Numbered from the stretch's first letter, positions 27,197 to 39,918 are shown. The stretch: 64,000 nt of DNA from Natronosalvus amylolyticus (GCF_024298845.1 NZ_CP101156.1:496001-560000), one strand, 5' to 3'. The notes: generated from the letters alone by a model not told the origin. Translations and numbers: made by a program.

Positions 27197-28279
27197 ATGG
27201 AACGGGGCTCGCGCGAATCGTTTACGCGAATGGGAACGCTGGGAATCGAAGAGGAGTGTTTCGTCGTCGACGAGCGTGGGCGCCCGACGAGCGGTACGGA
27301 TGCACTCGTATACGACCACGAACCTCCTGCTATTCTCGACGAACGACTCGATCACGAGCTGTTTAAATGCGTTATCGAGACCCAGACGCCCTTGATCGAA
27401 CGGCCGAGCGACGCCGAGTCCGCTCTGCTCGAGGTCCGAAACGCGCTGCTCGAACACGCACAGCGTCACGGATACGGAATTGCCGCAGCGGGCTTGCACC
27501 CGCTGGCTCGCTGGCGTGAACTCGAGCATGCCGAAAAATCGCGATACCGATCACAGCTCGACCGCATTCAGTATCCACAGCACAGAAACACGACGGCAGG
27601 GGTGCACGTCCACGTCGGTGTCGATGACGCGGATAAGGCTGTCTGGATCGCCAACGAACTTCGGTGGTTCGTCCCGATTATGCTCGCGCTGTCGGTGAAC
27701 TCGCCGTTCTGGAACGGATTCGATACCGGGTTGCAGTCCGCACGCGCAAAACTGTTCGAAGGGCTGCCGAACACCGGGATGCCGACGTACTTCGAGGACT
27801 TCGAAGCGTTCGACCGGTTCGAACGACGGATGATCGATACCGGTTCGATCGAAGACCGCGGAGAACTCTGGTACGACGTCCGCCCGCACACGGGCCACGG
27901 GACGGTGGAGGTTCGAACACCAGACGGACAGGCAGATCCCGACATCGTGATGGCGTTCGTCGAATACACCCACGCACTCGTCACGGACCTCGCTGCCGCT
28001 TACGAGGACGGTGAGTCGCCACACGAGCACCGACGGGAACTGCTCGACGAAAACAAGTGGCGAGCTATCCGACACGGTCACGAGGCTCACTTTATCGACC
28101 GTGATCTCGAGGGAACCGTCTCCCTTGGGGAGGTCGTCGAACGGGAATGTGACCGGCTGGATATCGATGGTATTCGAGATATCTACGAGCGTGAAAGCGG
28201 GGCCACACAACAGCGGCGGGTACTTTCGAACGGCGGCGTTGATGCTCTCTGTGCGTCGCTGTTGCTCGATTCGTCGTAG
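27197..28279 (+). CDS. gshA: Glutamate-cysteine ligase (gamma-glutamylcysteine synthesis)
   Basis: 360 residues of the GCS2 type. Visible: [16 protein letters not shown] (about 13-28) with metal-binding glutamates, the [14 protein letters not shown] block, [16 protein letters not shown] with the histidines and metal ligand, and [18 protein letters not shown]. It joins glutamate to cysteine with ATP; haloarchaea use gamma-glutamylcysteine itself as their main thiol. It is divergent from the NAD kinase fusion, so NADP supply and thiol redox may share control. Confidence 0.9.
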   Translation: MERGSRESFTRMGTLGIEEECFVVDERGRPTSGTDALVYDHEPPAILDERLDHELFKCVIETQTPLIERPSDAESALLEVRNALLEHAQRHGYGIAAAGLHPLARWRELEHAEKSRYRSQLDRIQYPQHRNTTAGVHVHVGVDDADKAVWIANELRWFVPIMLALSVNSPFWNGFDTGLQSARAKLFEGLPNTGMPTYFEDFEAFDRFERRMIDTGSIEDRGELWYDVRPHTGHGTVEVRTPDGQADPDIVMAFVEYTHALVTDLAAAYEDGESPHEHRRELLDENKWRAIRHGHEAHFIDRDLEGTVSLGEVVERECDRLDIDGIRDIYERESGATQQRRVLSNGGVDALCASLLLDSS

Positions 28280-28366
28280 TCTCGAGTCGCTATGGGATGA
28301 AGGATACATCGTCGTGCTCACAAAGGTTTAACTCCGCGGCTAACTTTGTCCTATACGAGAGGACAC

Positions 28367-29092
28367 ATGCCTGCTGATGAAAACGATGAGCCCCGGGTGC
28401 CGACGGACGATACCGACGCTCATCACGACGACGGAGCAACGGGAGATCCTGCAGAGAGCGATTCTAGCGAAGGCGGAGACGGTGAAGGGGCCTTCGATGA
28501 CGGTACACTCGAGAGCGAGTCCGGAGTCGAAGGTATCGGCTCTCTGGACCAATCCGGCGGGAAACGAGTGAACGTCAGTGCAGAGGATATTGATCAGCGA
28601 ATCGTCGATCTGCTCTCGTGGATTCTCGATACAGAAACGCGAGCGAAAATATACGTGCACCTGCTAGCCCAGCCGGGGAGTACGTCAGAGGAGATCGCCC
28701 ACGGAACCGGTTTGTACCCGAGCACGGTTCGAGAAGCCCTGGCTGAACTCCACGAGGAAGAGCGAGTTACCCGACGCAAGCGGGCGAGTGAAGGCGCTGG
28801 TAACAACCCGTACGAGTATCGGGCGATTCAACCCAGCGAACTCGTCGGCGGCGTCGTCGATCAGGTCCAACACGAGCTGAACACGATTTTCACGCTCGAT
28901 CGGCTGTTCGACCGTGAGGACGAACCGACAATCGATGCCGATGTCGAGCCAGTGACTATCGTGGTCAACGACGAGTCGATGGAGTCCGACGCGGACGACG
29001 AAGCCGACGACCTCGAGGCCGACTCCAGTGACGAGTCACTCGAAGATGGTGATAGCGACGAAGACGGGACATCGAGTTCGTCTGCCGAATAG
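28367..29092 (+). CDS. Winged-helix transcriptional regulator with acidic tails
   Basis: 241 residues from ATG 28367. A long acidic low-complexity head (about 1-70) precedes a winged helix: LLSWILDTETRAKIYVHLLAQPGSTSEEIAHGTGLYPSTVREALAELHEEE with the wing RVTRRKRASEG. A further helical segment follows, then an acidic tail rich in DD, EE and SS. The architecture is of the TrmB/MarR-like type; the ligand is unknown. Acidic ends may only reflect halophilic adaptation. Confidence 0.8.
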   Translation: MPADENDEPRVPTDDTDAHHDDGATGDPAESDSSEGGDGEGAFDDGTLESESGVEGIGSLDQSGGKRVNVSAEDIDQRIVDLLSWILDTETRAKIYVHLLAQPGSTSEEIAHGTGLYPSTVREALAELHEEERVTRRKRASEGAGNNPYEYRAIQPSELVGGVVDQVQHELNTIFTLDRLFDREDEPTIDADVEPVTIVVNDESMESDADDEADDLEADSSDESLEDGDSDEDGTSSSSAE

Positions 29093-29249
29093 TAACCGGT
29101 CTGGTTAACATGGCAGTGTACCGTGGCGAGTCGTTCCCAACGAAATACGTGCTCGATGATGGCGCTGATCGTGTCGGCCGCCCATAACAGTTATGTGATA
29201 TTCCATTTCCGACAACAACACTATTGGTTCTCACATCGTACGTTCCGTC

Positions 29250-29669
29250 ATGGTATCACGTGTCCTGGTCCCAGTCGACGGTTCCGAGATGGGAGAACAC
29301 GCCCTCGAGTACGCACTCGAGGTATTCCCGGACGGCGACATCACTGTCCTGCACGTCGTTGGTGGGCCGTCACCGATGTGGGGTGAAGCAGCGGGGCTCG
29401 CATTGGCAGACGATATTCAAGAGAAAGCAAACGAACTCGCAGCGTCAGCGTTTGAACGTGCTGAGGAAATCGCCGCTGAAAACGATCAGGAGATTTCGAC
29501 CACCGTCCAACTCGGACACCCAGCACGGGTGATTGTGAATCGAGCCGAAGACTACGATACCGTCGTTATCGGCGCTCACGGTGGCACGTTAGCTGATCGA
29601 CTCATCGTTGGAAACGTCGCAGAAACGGTTTTCCGTCGCTCGCCCGTGCCGGTTATCGTCGTTCGGTAA
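29250..29669 (+). CDS. Universal stress protein, UspA family
   Basis: 139 residues. It has the standard N-terminal MVSRVLVPVDGSEMGEHALEYA and the full ATP-loop signature in IGAHGGTLADRLIVGNVAETVFRRSPVPVIVV (G-2X-G-9X-G then N). Unlike the 16225 copy this should bind ATP. It is monocistronic, separated by 157 bases from the regulator upstream. Confidence 0.92.
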   Translation: MVSRVLVPVDGSEMGEHALEYALEVFPDGDITVLHVVGGPSPMWGEAAGLALADDIQEKANELAASAFERAEEIAAENDQEISTTVQLGHPARVIVNRAEDYDTVVIGAHGGTLADRLIVGNVAETVFRRSPVPVIVVR

Positions 29670-29681
29670 GAGGAGTGATTG

Positions 29682-30530
29682 TCACTTTTCTTTAGTATCT
29701 CTGTCGTCTTTAGAACCTTCGTTATCCGTGTCTTCGCCCCCATCGTCTTCGTCGTCCGTCTGCTCGACCGACTCTTCGATCAGTTCGGCAACTTGGTCCT
29801 CTCGAGGGCGTCGTTCGACCCGTTCTTCGACTGATTCGACTTGTTCCTGGACCGCACTCACCTGTTTCTCGACTGTCTCACCAACCGTTTCTTCGACGGT
29901 TTCGCTGACCGTTTCCTCGACGGTTTCACTAACCGTTTCCTCGACACGCGGTCCAATCTCTTTTTCGACGGTTTCTTCGACCTTCTCACCGACTGTCTTC
30001 TCCACGGTTTCGCCGACGGTCTTTTCGACCGTCTCTCCAACCTTTTCGTCGACCGTTTCCTCGACCTTCTCACCGACTGTCTTTTCCACGGTTTCACCGA
30101 CCGTTTTCTCAACCGTCTCCTCCACGGTTTCGCCAACCGTTTTCTCTACGGTTTCACCAACCGTCTTCTCCATGGTCTCATCAACCGTCTTCTCCATGGC
30201 TTCACCGACGGTCTTTTCGACGGTTTCTCCAACCCTCTCATCGACCGTCTTCTCCACGGTTTCACCGACTGTTTTCTCGACGCTCTCACCAACCTTTTCA
30301 TCGACTGTCTTTTCGACCGATTCGCCGACAGTTTCTTCGACCACTCGAGTCATCCACTCGGGATCGAATCGGGCCATCTTCCAGAGCACGTGAACCAGAT
30401 ACGCGGAGAACACACCAATCCCGAACGCGACACCGATCTGGGCATCGAAACCGGCGATGAGCGCGATAGCAGCAAAAATCAAGATACCGTAGGCGATATC
30501 CACGATGGCATCGACGTGTGTGGCTCTCAT
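29682..30530 (-). CDS. Membrane-anchored protein with 41 consecutive four-residue repeats
   Basis: 282 residues. Two membrane helices (about 9-27, 31-50) precede an unbroken run of four-residue units from about 61 to 224, each of the form x-x-T/S/K-V, such as GETV and EKTV. V, M or I stands at every fourth position for 41 units. An acidic tail (DDEDDGGEDTDNE) follows. Units alternate GETV/EKTV, so the DNA has 24-bp periodicity, but with many synonymous differences. The repeat would make an extended fibre or helix outside or inside the membrane. No family was recognised. Confidence 0.75.
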   Translation of the reverse strand: MRATHVDAIVDIAYGILIFAAIALIAGFDAQIGVAFGIGVFSAYLVHVLWKMARFDPEWMTRVVEETVGESVEKTVDEKVGESVEKTVGETVEKTVDERVGETVEKTVGEAMEKTVDETMEKTVGETVEKTVGETVEETVEKTVGETVEKTVGEKVEETVDEKVGETVEKTVGETVEKTVGEKVEETVEKEIGPRVEETVSETVEETVSETVEETVGETVEKQVSAVQEQVESVEERVERRPREDQVAELIEESVEQTDDEDDGGEDTDNEGSKDDRDTKEK

Positions 30531-30784
30531 CGAGGGTCACCACACTCGAGAGACTCTGTCGTTCGTTTAGCCAGTACGACCGATCCCGACTGTCCACCGG
30601 TTCGCCGCTCGCTGACGGCACATCTCACTCGTCGATACATACTGATCGAAGAGAGGGCATCGTCGGATGAAACGTTTGGGGTTTGGAACGCCCGATGAGC
30701 GGTGTCTTCGGGCCGATCAACTGCTGCTTTTGTTCGCATGCTCGAGCGTACTGCTTTTGTCAACTGCGTACAGACTGTCGATGA

Positions 30785-32290
30785 ATGCTGCGCAAGGACC
30801 TGCTTCGGGTTTCACGAGCCGGTGGCGGTTACCAGCCACAGTTTGCCGGTCGGGAACACCGACCGCTCGCTGCTCGCGTTATCGGGACGTTTCAGGGCCA
30901 TCTGGGTGAAACCCGAGGCGACCTCGAGGCCGCACTGGCTGATCTCGAGGCGGAGGCAGCCGATTTCAAACTCGTTCGCGGGTTCGCCGCCTTGCTCGAG
31001 CGCGAAGCGTCGTTCGAGACCGACGCTCCCGTCGATCCTGAACGGGTTCGCACCGTCGTGTTCGAGGCGGCGGAAACGATCGGCGTCGTCACCGAAGGCG
31101 AGCGACGCGAAGCGCTCGAATCAGCCGGAGACAGCCTCGATATGGCATCCGAGGTGGTCGATTCGAGCCTGTTCGCCGACCTCGAACACCGACAGGTCCT
31201 TTCCGATATCGACGTGCCCTGGACGCCCGACGAACTGCTCGCCCAGTACAACCTGTCGCTGGCACAGACGGCCCTGTTCGACGCCACGAGCGTCCGGATT
31301 CGCTCGTCGAACCCGAAAGCGCTTATCTCAGCGACCAAACGGCTCCGACTCCTGTACGAAATCGAGCGGACGGACGAGGGTCGTGTCGTCGTCGTAACGG
31401 GACCAACCGCGCTCTTTCAGGCTACTCGTCGGTATGGAACCCGTTTTGCCCGACTCCTTCGAACCGTCGTGGGGGCTCCGGAGTGGTCACTCGAGGCAGC
31501 AATTGACGATCGCGGGACTGAACGAGTCCTTCGACTCTCGCAGGCGGATCCACTTCGAGCCCCTGACGCGGAACCTGTAACCGACGTGACGTACGATAGC
31601 GACGTCGAAGCGGACTTCGCGGCCCGGTTCGAGGCACTGGATCTCGACTGGGGCCTGCAACGGGAGCCGGAGCCGCTGGCAACCGGTACGCGGGTGATGA
31701 TCCCCGATTTTGCCTTCGACTACCGACACGCCGACTTTCGGGTCTACTTCGAGATCATGGGGTTCTGGACGCCCGAGTACGTCGAAAAGAAACTCGACCA
31801 GCTCGAGCACCTCGAGGATGTCGAGATGGTCGTCGCCGTGGACGAATCGCTCGCTGCCGAGGCCGATATCGAGGCGCGCGACCACCGGGCAATCCCCTAC
31901 CGCGACCGCGTCCGTGTGAAAGACGTCGTCGATGTCCTTCGATCCTACGAACGCGAATTGATCGATGAAAGTGCTGCCACACTCCCGGATTGCCTGCGTC
32001 CGGAAGCCAACGTCTGCACCCTCGAAGCCATTGCCGCAGAACACGGCGTGAGTGAAGCGGCACTCGAGGCCGTGACCTTCCCCGAACACGAACGTCTCGG
32101 TCGAACGCTCGTTCGCCCTGCCGTCCTCGAGGCTCTCGAAGCCGACCTCGAAGAAGGGCTGACGCTCGAGACTGTCGAATCGCGGCTCGAAGTGCACGGA
32201 CTCGAGGAGACGAGTGCCGTCCTCTCGAAACTCGGTTACCGCATCGAGTGGGAGGGGCTGGGTGGGGGCGTACTACGACGGCCCACGTGA
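30785..32290 (+). CDS. DUF790 family protein (Bax1-like, XPB partner nuclease)
   Basis: 501 residues from ATG 30785 (MLRKDLLRVSRAGGGYQPQF), matching DUF790 throughout. Visible: LSLAQTALFDATSVRIRSSNPK and VMIPDFAFDYRHADFRVYFEIMGFWTPEYVEKKL, which carries the D, E and K of a PD-(D/E)xK-like nuclease core. In other archaea Bax1 is an XPG-like nuclease that binds XPB helicase and is encoded next to it; no helicase gene adjoins here. Predicted role is nucleotide excision repair. Confidence 0.85.
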   Translation: MLRKDLLRVSRAGGGYQPQFAGREHRPLAARVIGTFQGHLGETRGDLEAALADLEAEAADFKLVRGFAALLEREASFETDAPVDPERVRTVVFEAAETIGVVTEGERREALESAGDSLDMASEVVDSSLFADLEHRQVLSDIDVPWTPDELLAQYNLSLAQTALFDATSVRIRSSNPKALISATKRLRLLYEIERTDEGRVVVVTGPTALFQATRRYGTRFARLLRTVVGAPEWSLEAAIDDRGTERVLRLSQADPLRAPDAEPVTDVTYDSDVEADFAARFEALDLDWGLQREPEPLATGTRVMIPDFAFDYRHADFRVYFEIMGFWTPEYVEKKLDQLEHLEDVEMVVAVDESLAAEADIEARDHRAIPYRDRVRVKDVVDVLRSYERELIDESAATLPDCLRPEANVCTLEAIAAEHGVSEAALEAVTFPEHERLGRTLVRPAVLEALEADLEEGLTLETVESRLEVHGLEETSAVLSKLGYRIEWEGLGGGVLRRPT

Positions 32291-32370
32291 ATCGTTCACA
32301 CGGTTTACTGTCGTCTCTTACCCGTGAATGCCGTACGATAAATCCCGGTAAAAAGTCACAGGGGACCGTA

Positions 32371-33513
32371 TCAGGGACGCCAGCCCATCGGCGACTCGTT
32401 CAGCCGTTCGACGCCATCGTCGGTGACGAGCACCAGATCCTCGAGTCGAACGCCAAACTCGCCCTCGAGGTAAATTCCCGGCTCGACGCTGAACACCATT
32501 CCTGTCTCGAGCGTCGTCTCGTTTCCGTCGACGATGTACGGTGGTTCGTGGACCTCGAGGCCGACGCCGTGGCCGGTCCGATGAACGAACGCGTCGCCGT
32601 AGCCTGCTTGCTCGATGATATCACGGGCAACCCGGTCGACGGCTTCAGCAGTCACCCCCGGTTGCGCGTGTTCGACGGCTGCCTGTTGGGCTTCTCGGAC
32701 CGTCTCATGAACGACCTCGTACTCGGCTGGTGGCTCTCCATCGAACACAATTGTGCGCGTCTGATCGCCTGGATACCGAGCACTCCCGACCTCGAGATCG
32801 GCCGGAACGAACGCGCCGAAGTCCAACACGACCGGTTCGCCGGCCTCGATTTGTTTCTCTCCAGGATGGTGGTGGGGTCTGGCACCGTTTGCCCCTGCGG
32901 CGACGATCGAATCGAACGACGGCTCGATGCCACCTTCGTCCCTCAGTAGCCGGTCGATTTCAGCCGCGAGTTCGGCTTCGCTCATCCCGACGATTTCGTC
33001 ACCGCGCTCGCGCAACCGCATCGAAACCCGGTCGGCCAACTCGCCAGCCCTCCGGAGAGCGTCTCGTTCCACCGAATCTTTCGTGATTCGCAGGGGCCCG
33101 ACGACAGAACTCGCCAACCCATAGGTCGCGTCGGGGCGTATCCGTCGAACGTCCTGGGCAAAGACCGTCCACATACGGTCGTCTAGCAAGATTGTACTGT
33201 CATCGGCCCTTTCCGTGATATCAAACTCCGCGAGGACCGCATCGAGGATGTCAACGGGGTCGTCGCCGTCTCCCCAGCAGCGAAAGTCACCGATCGGGGC
33301 TTCCTCGAGTTCGGCTTCGTACATCGTCGGGGCGACCATTTGCGGTGTCCCATCGGCTGGCACGACGTACAGGAAGTGACGTTCGGATGGCGATTCCTCG
33401 ATCCCAGCGAGGTACGTCAGATTCGGACCCGGTGTGAGTATGACGACTGCAGCATCGGCCGCCTCGAGTCGTTGCTGGCAGGCCACAATTCGGTCGATAA
33501 ACGGGTACTCCAT
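32371..33513 (-). CDS. M24 family Xaa-Pro aminopeptidase-type metallopeptidase
   Basis: 380 residues from ATG 33513. The N-terminal creatinase-like domain (about 1-145) is followed by the pita-bread catalytic domain. Metal ligands visible: D in VVLDFGAFV, D in RYPGDQTRT, H in VHRTGHGVGLEVHE, E in SVEPGIY and E in VRLEDLV. The GHGVG and HHHPGEKQ segments are typical. It cleaves N-terminal residues before proline, releasing amino acids from peptides in the cytoplasm. Confidence 0.9.
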   Translation of the reverse strand: MEYPFIDRIVACQQRLEAADAAVVILTPGPNLTYLAGIEESPSERHFLYVVPADGTPQMVAPTMYEAELEEAPIGDFRCWGDGDDPVDILDAVLAEFDITERADDSTILLDDRMWTVFAQDVRRIRPDATYGLASSVVGPLRITKDSVERDALRRAGELADRVSMRLRERGDEIVGMSEAELAAEIDRLLRDEGGIEPSFDSIVAAGANGARPHHHPGEKQIEAGEPVVLDFGAFVPADLEVGSARYPGDQTRTIVFDGEPPAEYEVVHETVREAQQAAVEHAQPGVTAEAVDRVARDIIEQAGYGDAFVHRTGHGVGLEVHEPPYIVDGNETTLETGMVFSVEPGIYLEGEFGVRLEDLVLVTDDGVERLNESPMGWRP

Positions 33514-33633
33514 AAACGGACATTCGGACGGCACACCTTCAACGTGCCTGCCTGCGTTCGATCCTGCAAATTGTCTGGGGCGATCGGGCGGTCGACTCGA
33601 GGTTTTTAGTTACAGACGGTGAAAAACGACGAA

Positions 33634-34170
33634 ATGACACCACCTCCTGACGTCGCTGACGGTGACAAACCGCCTGCAGACAGGCTCGAGTCGGCTCGAA
33701 CGTGGCTCGAGTCGGCCGATCGGACGATTATCACGTACATGGACCGGCTCGCTGTTCCCGTGTTGCGTATCGCGCTGGGTGTCGTGTTCATCTGGTTCGG
33801 TGGCCTGAAAGTCATCGGTGGGAGTCCGGCAGCCGACCTCGTGGCTGCGACGGTATACGTCGTCCCGCCGGAGCTGTTCGTGCCAGTTCTGGGTATCTGG
33901 GAGGTCATCATCGGCATCTGTCTGCTTTACCGGCCGTTGATCAGGCTCGGCATATTGCTGTTGTTTCTCCAGATGCCGGGAACGTTCCTCCCAATCGTGT
34001 TGTTGCCATCGGTAGTCTTCCACACGTTTCCGTACGGGCTAACAGTTGAAGGCCAGTACATCGTCAAAAACCTCGTCATCATTGGGGCGGCCCTCGTCGT
34101 TGGCTCGACCGTCCGCAAGGAGGACAAACGGGTGACTGAGGACGTACGTCAGTCAGATGCGAAAACGTAG
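33634..34170 (+). CDS. DoxX-family membrane protein
   Basis: 178 residues. I start at ATG 33634: a TATA-like TTTTTAGTT near 33603-33611 is about 27 bases upstream, better than for GTG 33619. Four to five membrane helices follow a 35-residue head; MDRLAVPVLRIALGVVFIWFGGLKVIGGSPA opens the DoxX-like domain. Function is not known for most DoxX proteins (quinone or respiratory-linked in some). Confidence 0.75.
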   Translation: MTPPPDVADGDKPPADRLESARTWLESADRTIITYMDRLAVPVLRIALGVVFIWFGGLKVIGGSPAADLVAATVYVVPPELFVPVLGIWEVIIGICLLYRPLIRLGILLLFLQMPGTFLPIVLLPSVVFHTFPYGLTVEGQYIVKNLVIIGAALVVGSTVRKEDKRVTEDVRQSDAKT

Positions 34171-34221
34171 CCACGATCGAAGCACTCGGAATCAGGTGAC
34201 GTCGTTATCAGGGGCCTGTAT

Positions 34222-35937
34222 GTGCAGGGCGCGCACGAACACGTGCGGGAGGTGAGGGGACAGCCACTGATGGGATCGAACGAGCGGCACGCAGCGCTGG
34301 GGCGGGCATGGCGATCGGTGAATACTCGGATATTCGAACAATCGAGCGCGACGCTACGGGCAGACGGTGGGGAAACCGACGTCGTACCGGACACGCTGAT
34401 CGTCGCGTCGAATCGACAACCATACCGCCACCGGTTGGCGGATGACACGACGTCGCAGCCGAAAATTGCGTCTCTGGAGGACGGTAACGGGTCCACGCTG
34501 TCAATCAGCGTCGATGAACCGACTGGCGGACTCACTGCCGGCCTCGATCCAGTGTTGCGATCGGTCGGTGGCACCTGGATTGCTTGGGGTGACGGAAATG
34601 CCGATCGAGTCGTCACTGACGAAGATGACTGTGTCGCGGTACCACCGGATGCCGACGATCAGTACACGCTTCGTCGGCTCTGGCTGTCCGAGGAAGCTGT
34701 CGATGGATATTACGCCGGCCTGAGTAATCGCGTCCTCTGGCCGTTGTGTCACGATCGGCCGGATCTCGTGTCGTTTCGACCGACTGACCTGGCCTGGTAT
34801 CGTCGCGTCAACCGGAAGTTCGCGGCGGCTATTCGTACCCACGCAACACCGAACGCCGGTGTCTGGATCCACGACTACCACCTTAGCCTGGTTCCGTCGT
34901 ATCTGGTCGACGAACTCCCACCGGGAACCACTCTCGGCTTCTTCTGGCACATCCCGTGGCCGACACCCGACGTGTTCGAGTCCTGTCCGTTCGGCCGCGA
35001 ACTGCTCGTCGGGTTGCTCGGTGCCGACGTACTCGGTTTCCATCTCGAGTCGTATGCAACCCGGTTTCTCGAGTGTGTCGACCGATTCGTTCGGTCAGCC
35101 GAAACCGACCGGAGCGAGCGGGCGATTCGATACGACGGCACTGCCACGAAACTCGTTGCGTCACCGATGGGTGTCGACACCGCGAGCTACGAGCGGCGCG
35201 CTCGAGCAGGTGACAGGGGGCGCTGGGAATCGTTGTGTGAGCAATATGGTATCGACCCCACCTGCGATATTGGCATCGGTGTCGATCGGCTCGATTATAC
35301 CAAAGGAATTCCCGAACGACTCGAGGCGCTCGAGCAGTTCTTCGAGAATCATCCGGACTGGCGCGGCTCGTTTACGTTCGTCCAGAAGGCAACGCCGAGC
35401 AGAACTGGCATTCCCGCCTACGATCGACTGGGTGACCGCGTTCGTCGGCGAGTCGAGCGACTGCAAGCCCGGTTCGGCACCGACACCTGGCAACCGGTCG
35501 TTTACACCGAGGATATCCTGCCGGTTGCGGACCTCGTTGCGCTGTACCGACGTGCCGACCTGGCAATCGTCAGTTCACTCTGTGACGGGATGAACCTGGT
35601 CGCCCAGGAATACGTTGCGTCGTCGGTCGATAACGACGGCGTGTTATTACTCGGTACCGATGTCGGCGCCGCCGAGGTGCTCGGCGCTCACGCGCTGTTG
35701 GTTGATCCGACCGACACCGCACAGTTTGCTGATCAGATCTGTGACGCACTGACTATATCGAATACCGAAGTTCAATCGCGTATGCGTGCGATGCGCCAGG
35801 TGGTGACTGCCCACCGCCTCGAGGCGTGGATGGGTGAGCAGTTAGAATATCTCGCACAGAATCCGCTCGAGTCGGGTCACCGCCCGGAAAACCACTCATC
35901 TGACAGGTGGCACATACCAGACAGCATCGACCAGTGA
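34222..35937 (+). CDS. otsA: Trehalose-6-phosphate synthase (GT20, OtsA)
   Basis: 571 residues. GT20 hallmarks: ASNRQPYRHR near the start, GGLTAGLDPVLRSVGGTWIAW, VWIHDYHLSLVPSYL, FFWHIPWPTPDVFESCPFGRELL, IGVDRLDYTKGIPERL (UDP/GDP-glucose binding) and SLCDGMNLVAQEYVAS. It joins a nucleotide-sugar glucose to glucose-6-phosphate. The start is uncertain; ATG 34270 is a good alternative. No otsB phosphatase gene lies in the window. Trehalose would act as compatible solute or surface sugar. Confidence 0.9.
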   Translation: MQGAHEHVREVRGQPLMGSNERHAALGRAWRSVNTRIFEQSSATLRADGGETDVVPDTLIVASNRQPYRHRLADDTTSQPKIASLEDGNGSTLSISVDEPTGGLTAGLDPVLRSVGGTWIAWGDGNADRVVTDEDDCVAVPPDADDQYTLRRLWLSEEAVDGYYAGLSNRVLWPLCHDRPDLVSFRPTDLAWYRRVNRKFAAAIRTHATPNAGVWIHDYHLSLVPSYLVDELPPGTTLGFFWHIPWPTPDVFESCPFGRELLVGLLGADVLGFHLESYATRFLECVDRFVRSAETDRSERAIRYDGTATKLVASPMGVDTASYERRARAGDRGRWESLCEQYGIDPTCDIGIGVDRLDYTKGIPERLEALEQFFENHPDWRGSFTFVQKATPSRTGIPAYDRLGDRVRRRVERLQARFGTDTWQPVVYTEDILPVADLVALYRRADLAIVSSLCDGMNLVAQEYVASSVDNDGVLLLGTDVGAAEVLGAHALLVDPTDTAQFADQICDALTISNTEVQSRMRAMRQVVTAHRLEAWMGEQLEYLAQNPLESGHRPENHSSDRWHIPDSIDQ

Positions 35938-36152
35938 CTCCTGAACCCTCCTGTATATTATGAGTCTGTTCGACAGAGATCCATTAGAACTGTGTTGGAT
36001 TGTTGACAATCCTCCCGGAGCAGCCCCTTTGTTCCGTCACTATTTTACGGTCCGGCTTGGTACACGAGAGAAGAGATGGTGGCCAAACCAACGAACACAA
36101 TTTCCTCCAGCATATTTCGGCCACCGTCCGGCCTAACTGAGCGTGAGTATTT

Positions 36153-36530
36153 GTGAAACTGCGACAACCCACTGACTTCCTTATTCTCGAGGCCCTCGAG
36201 GATACCGGACGAAACGTAGCAACTAACCTGGCACCGCATACGGGAAAAAGCCGGAAGAATATCAACACCAGATTGCCCGTACTCGAAGACTACGGACTCG
36301 TGAAGAAGATCGGCCCGGCAGAACGATCCGGACTGTACGAAATTACTCGGCTCGGTCGCACAGCCCTTATTTACGCCGACCAGTACGACGATGTCGATGA
36401 TTTCGAGGCCCTGATCCGCGGTCCGAAAACCGATGGAATGGGTGCTCAAGAGGCTGGTACAGTTGTCCGTGGCCAACACGATGCTGACGACGACGCCGAC
36501 GACGACATCTCGAATGGTCGTTCCGAGTAA
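36153..36530 (+). CDS. PhiH1-like winged-helix repressor
   Basis: 125 residues from GTG 36153. The winged helix covers about residues 5-70: FLILEALEDTGRNVATNLAPHTGKSRKNINTRLPVLEDYGLVKKIGPAERSGLYEIT. The rest is an acidic tail. It resembles the small repressor of halovirus PhiH and its many chromosomal relatives. Its place directly before the orphan 23S locus is notable, but a regulatory link is unproven. Confidence 0.78.
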   Translation: MKLRQPTDFLILEALEDTGRNVATNLAPHTGKSRKNINTRLPVLEDYGLVKKIGPAERSGLYEITRLGRTALIYADQYDDVDDFEALIRGPKTDGMGAQEAGTVVRGQHDADDDADDDISNGRSE

Positions 36531-36974
36531 CGTCGTTTCTCATACGTTTTCATCACCTCGTCGTTATCCATGATGCCAGATGGGTTCGCGTGCTTTTATA
36601 CCGCCGCAACCGGCGGATAGTCGCCGAAAGCGGGCGAAGAGACCGTTGTAACTCGCTCGAGTGTGTCGTGATTGGTGGCGCCACGTTCCCTCTAATTTTC
36701 ACTTCTTTGAAAATTCATGATAACGGGGGTCATGCGTGTGTGTCCCGGGGGCGATTCGAATCCGTGCCCTTAAGTGTGTGACCGGAAAAGGATCTAATCC
36801 ACAAGAAAAACCGATGCACCTCCCCGCGTAAGCGAGGTAGGGAAGGGTGAATGCATGCCAGCCGTCTACTGGCGTGCAGATGACACCGTATGTACGTGTA
36901 GTCCAGGCGTCCACTGGACCCGTTCCCGGGTCACATCGCTGCTCATTACGAGCAGCACCCAAGATCCGAAAGAA
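36531..36974 (+). promoter_or_regulatory. Leader and promoter of the 23S locus
   Basis: No gene and no 16S rRNA is seen. A TTTTATA box at 36594-36600 is the best promoter. A hairpin TGCATGCCAG...CTGGCGTGCA lies at about 36852-36878. The word CCCTTAAGTGTGTG near 36768 looks, from memory, like normal 16S-23S spacer sequence, suggesting derivation from a complete operon that lost its 5' part. The upstream half of the 23S processing stem starts at 36895. Confidence 0.5.
36895..36922 (+). other. 5' half of the 23S pre-rRNA processing stem
   Basis: CGTGTAGTCCAG (36895-36906) pairs exactly with CTGGACTACACG (39935-39946), and CTGGACCCG (36914-36922) with CGGGTCCAG (39919-39927), leaving a 7x7 internal loop. 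This is the place of the bulge-helix-bulge cut by the archaeal splicing endonuclease. Confidence 0.8.
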
Positions 36975-39885
<2,911 letters not shown>

Positions 39886-39918
39886 TCATTTCACATGGAT
39901 CTGCACTGGACCCGCGAA

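Noticed and set aside
29608-30393. Plus-strand frames with serine/threonine/valine or phenylalanine/leucine/aspartate repeats
   Set aside because: Mirror images of the tetrad-repeat gene on the minus strand, which alone has membrane helices and a plausible start.
36745-36785. ATTCGAATC in the 23S leader resembling a tRNA T loop
   Set aside because: The flanking bases cannot form a 5-bp T stem in either orientation, and no acceptor is present.
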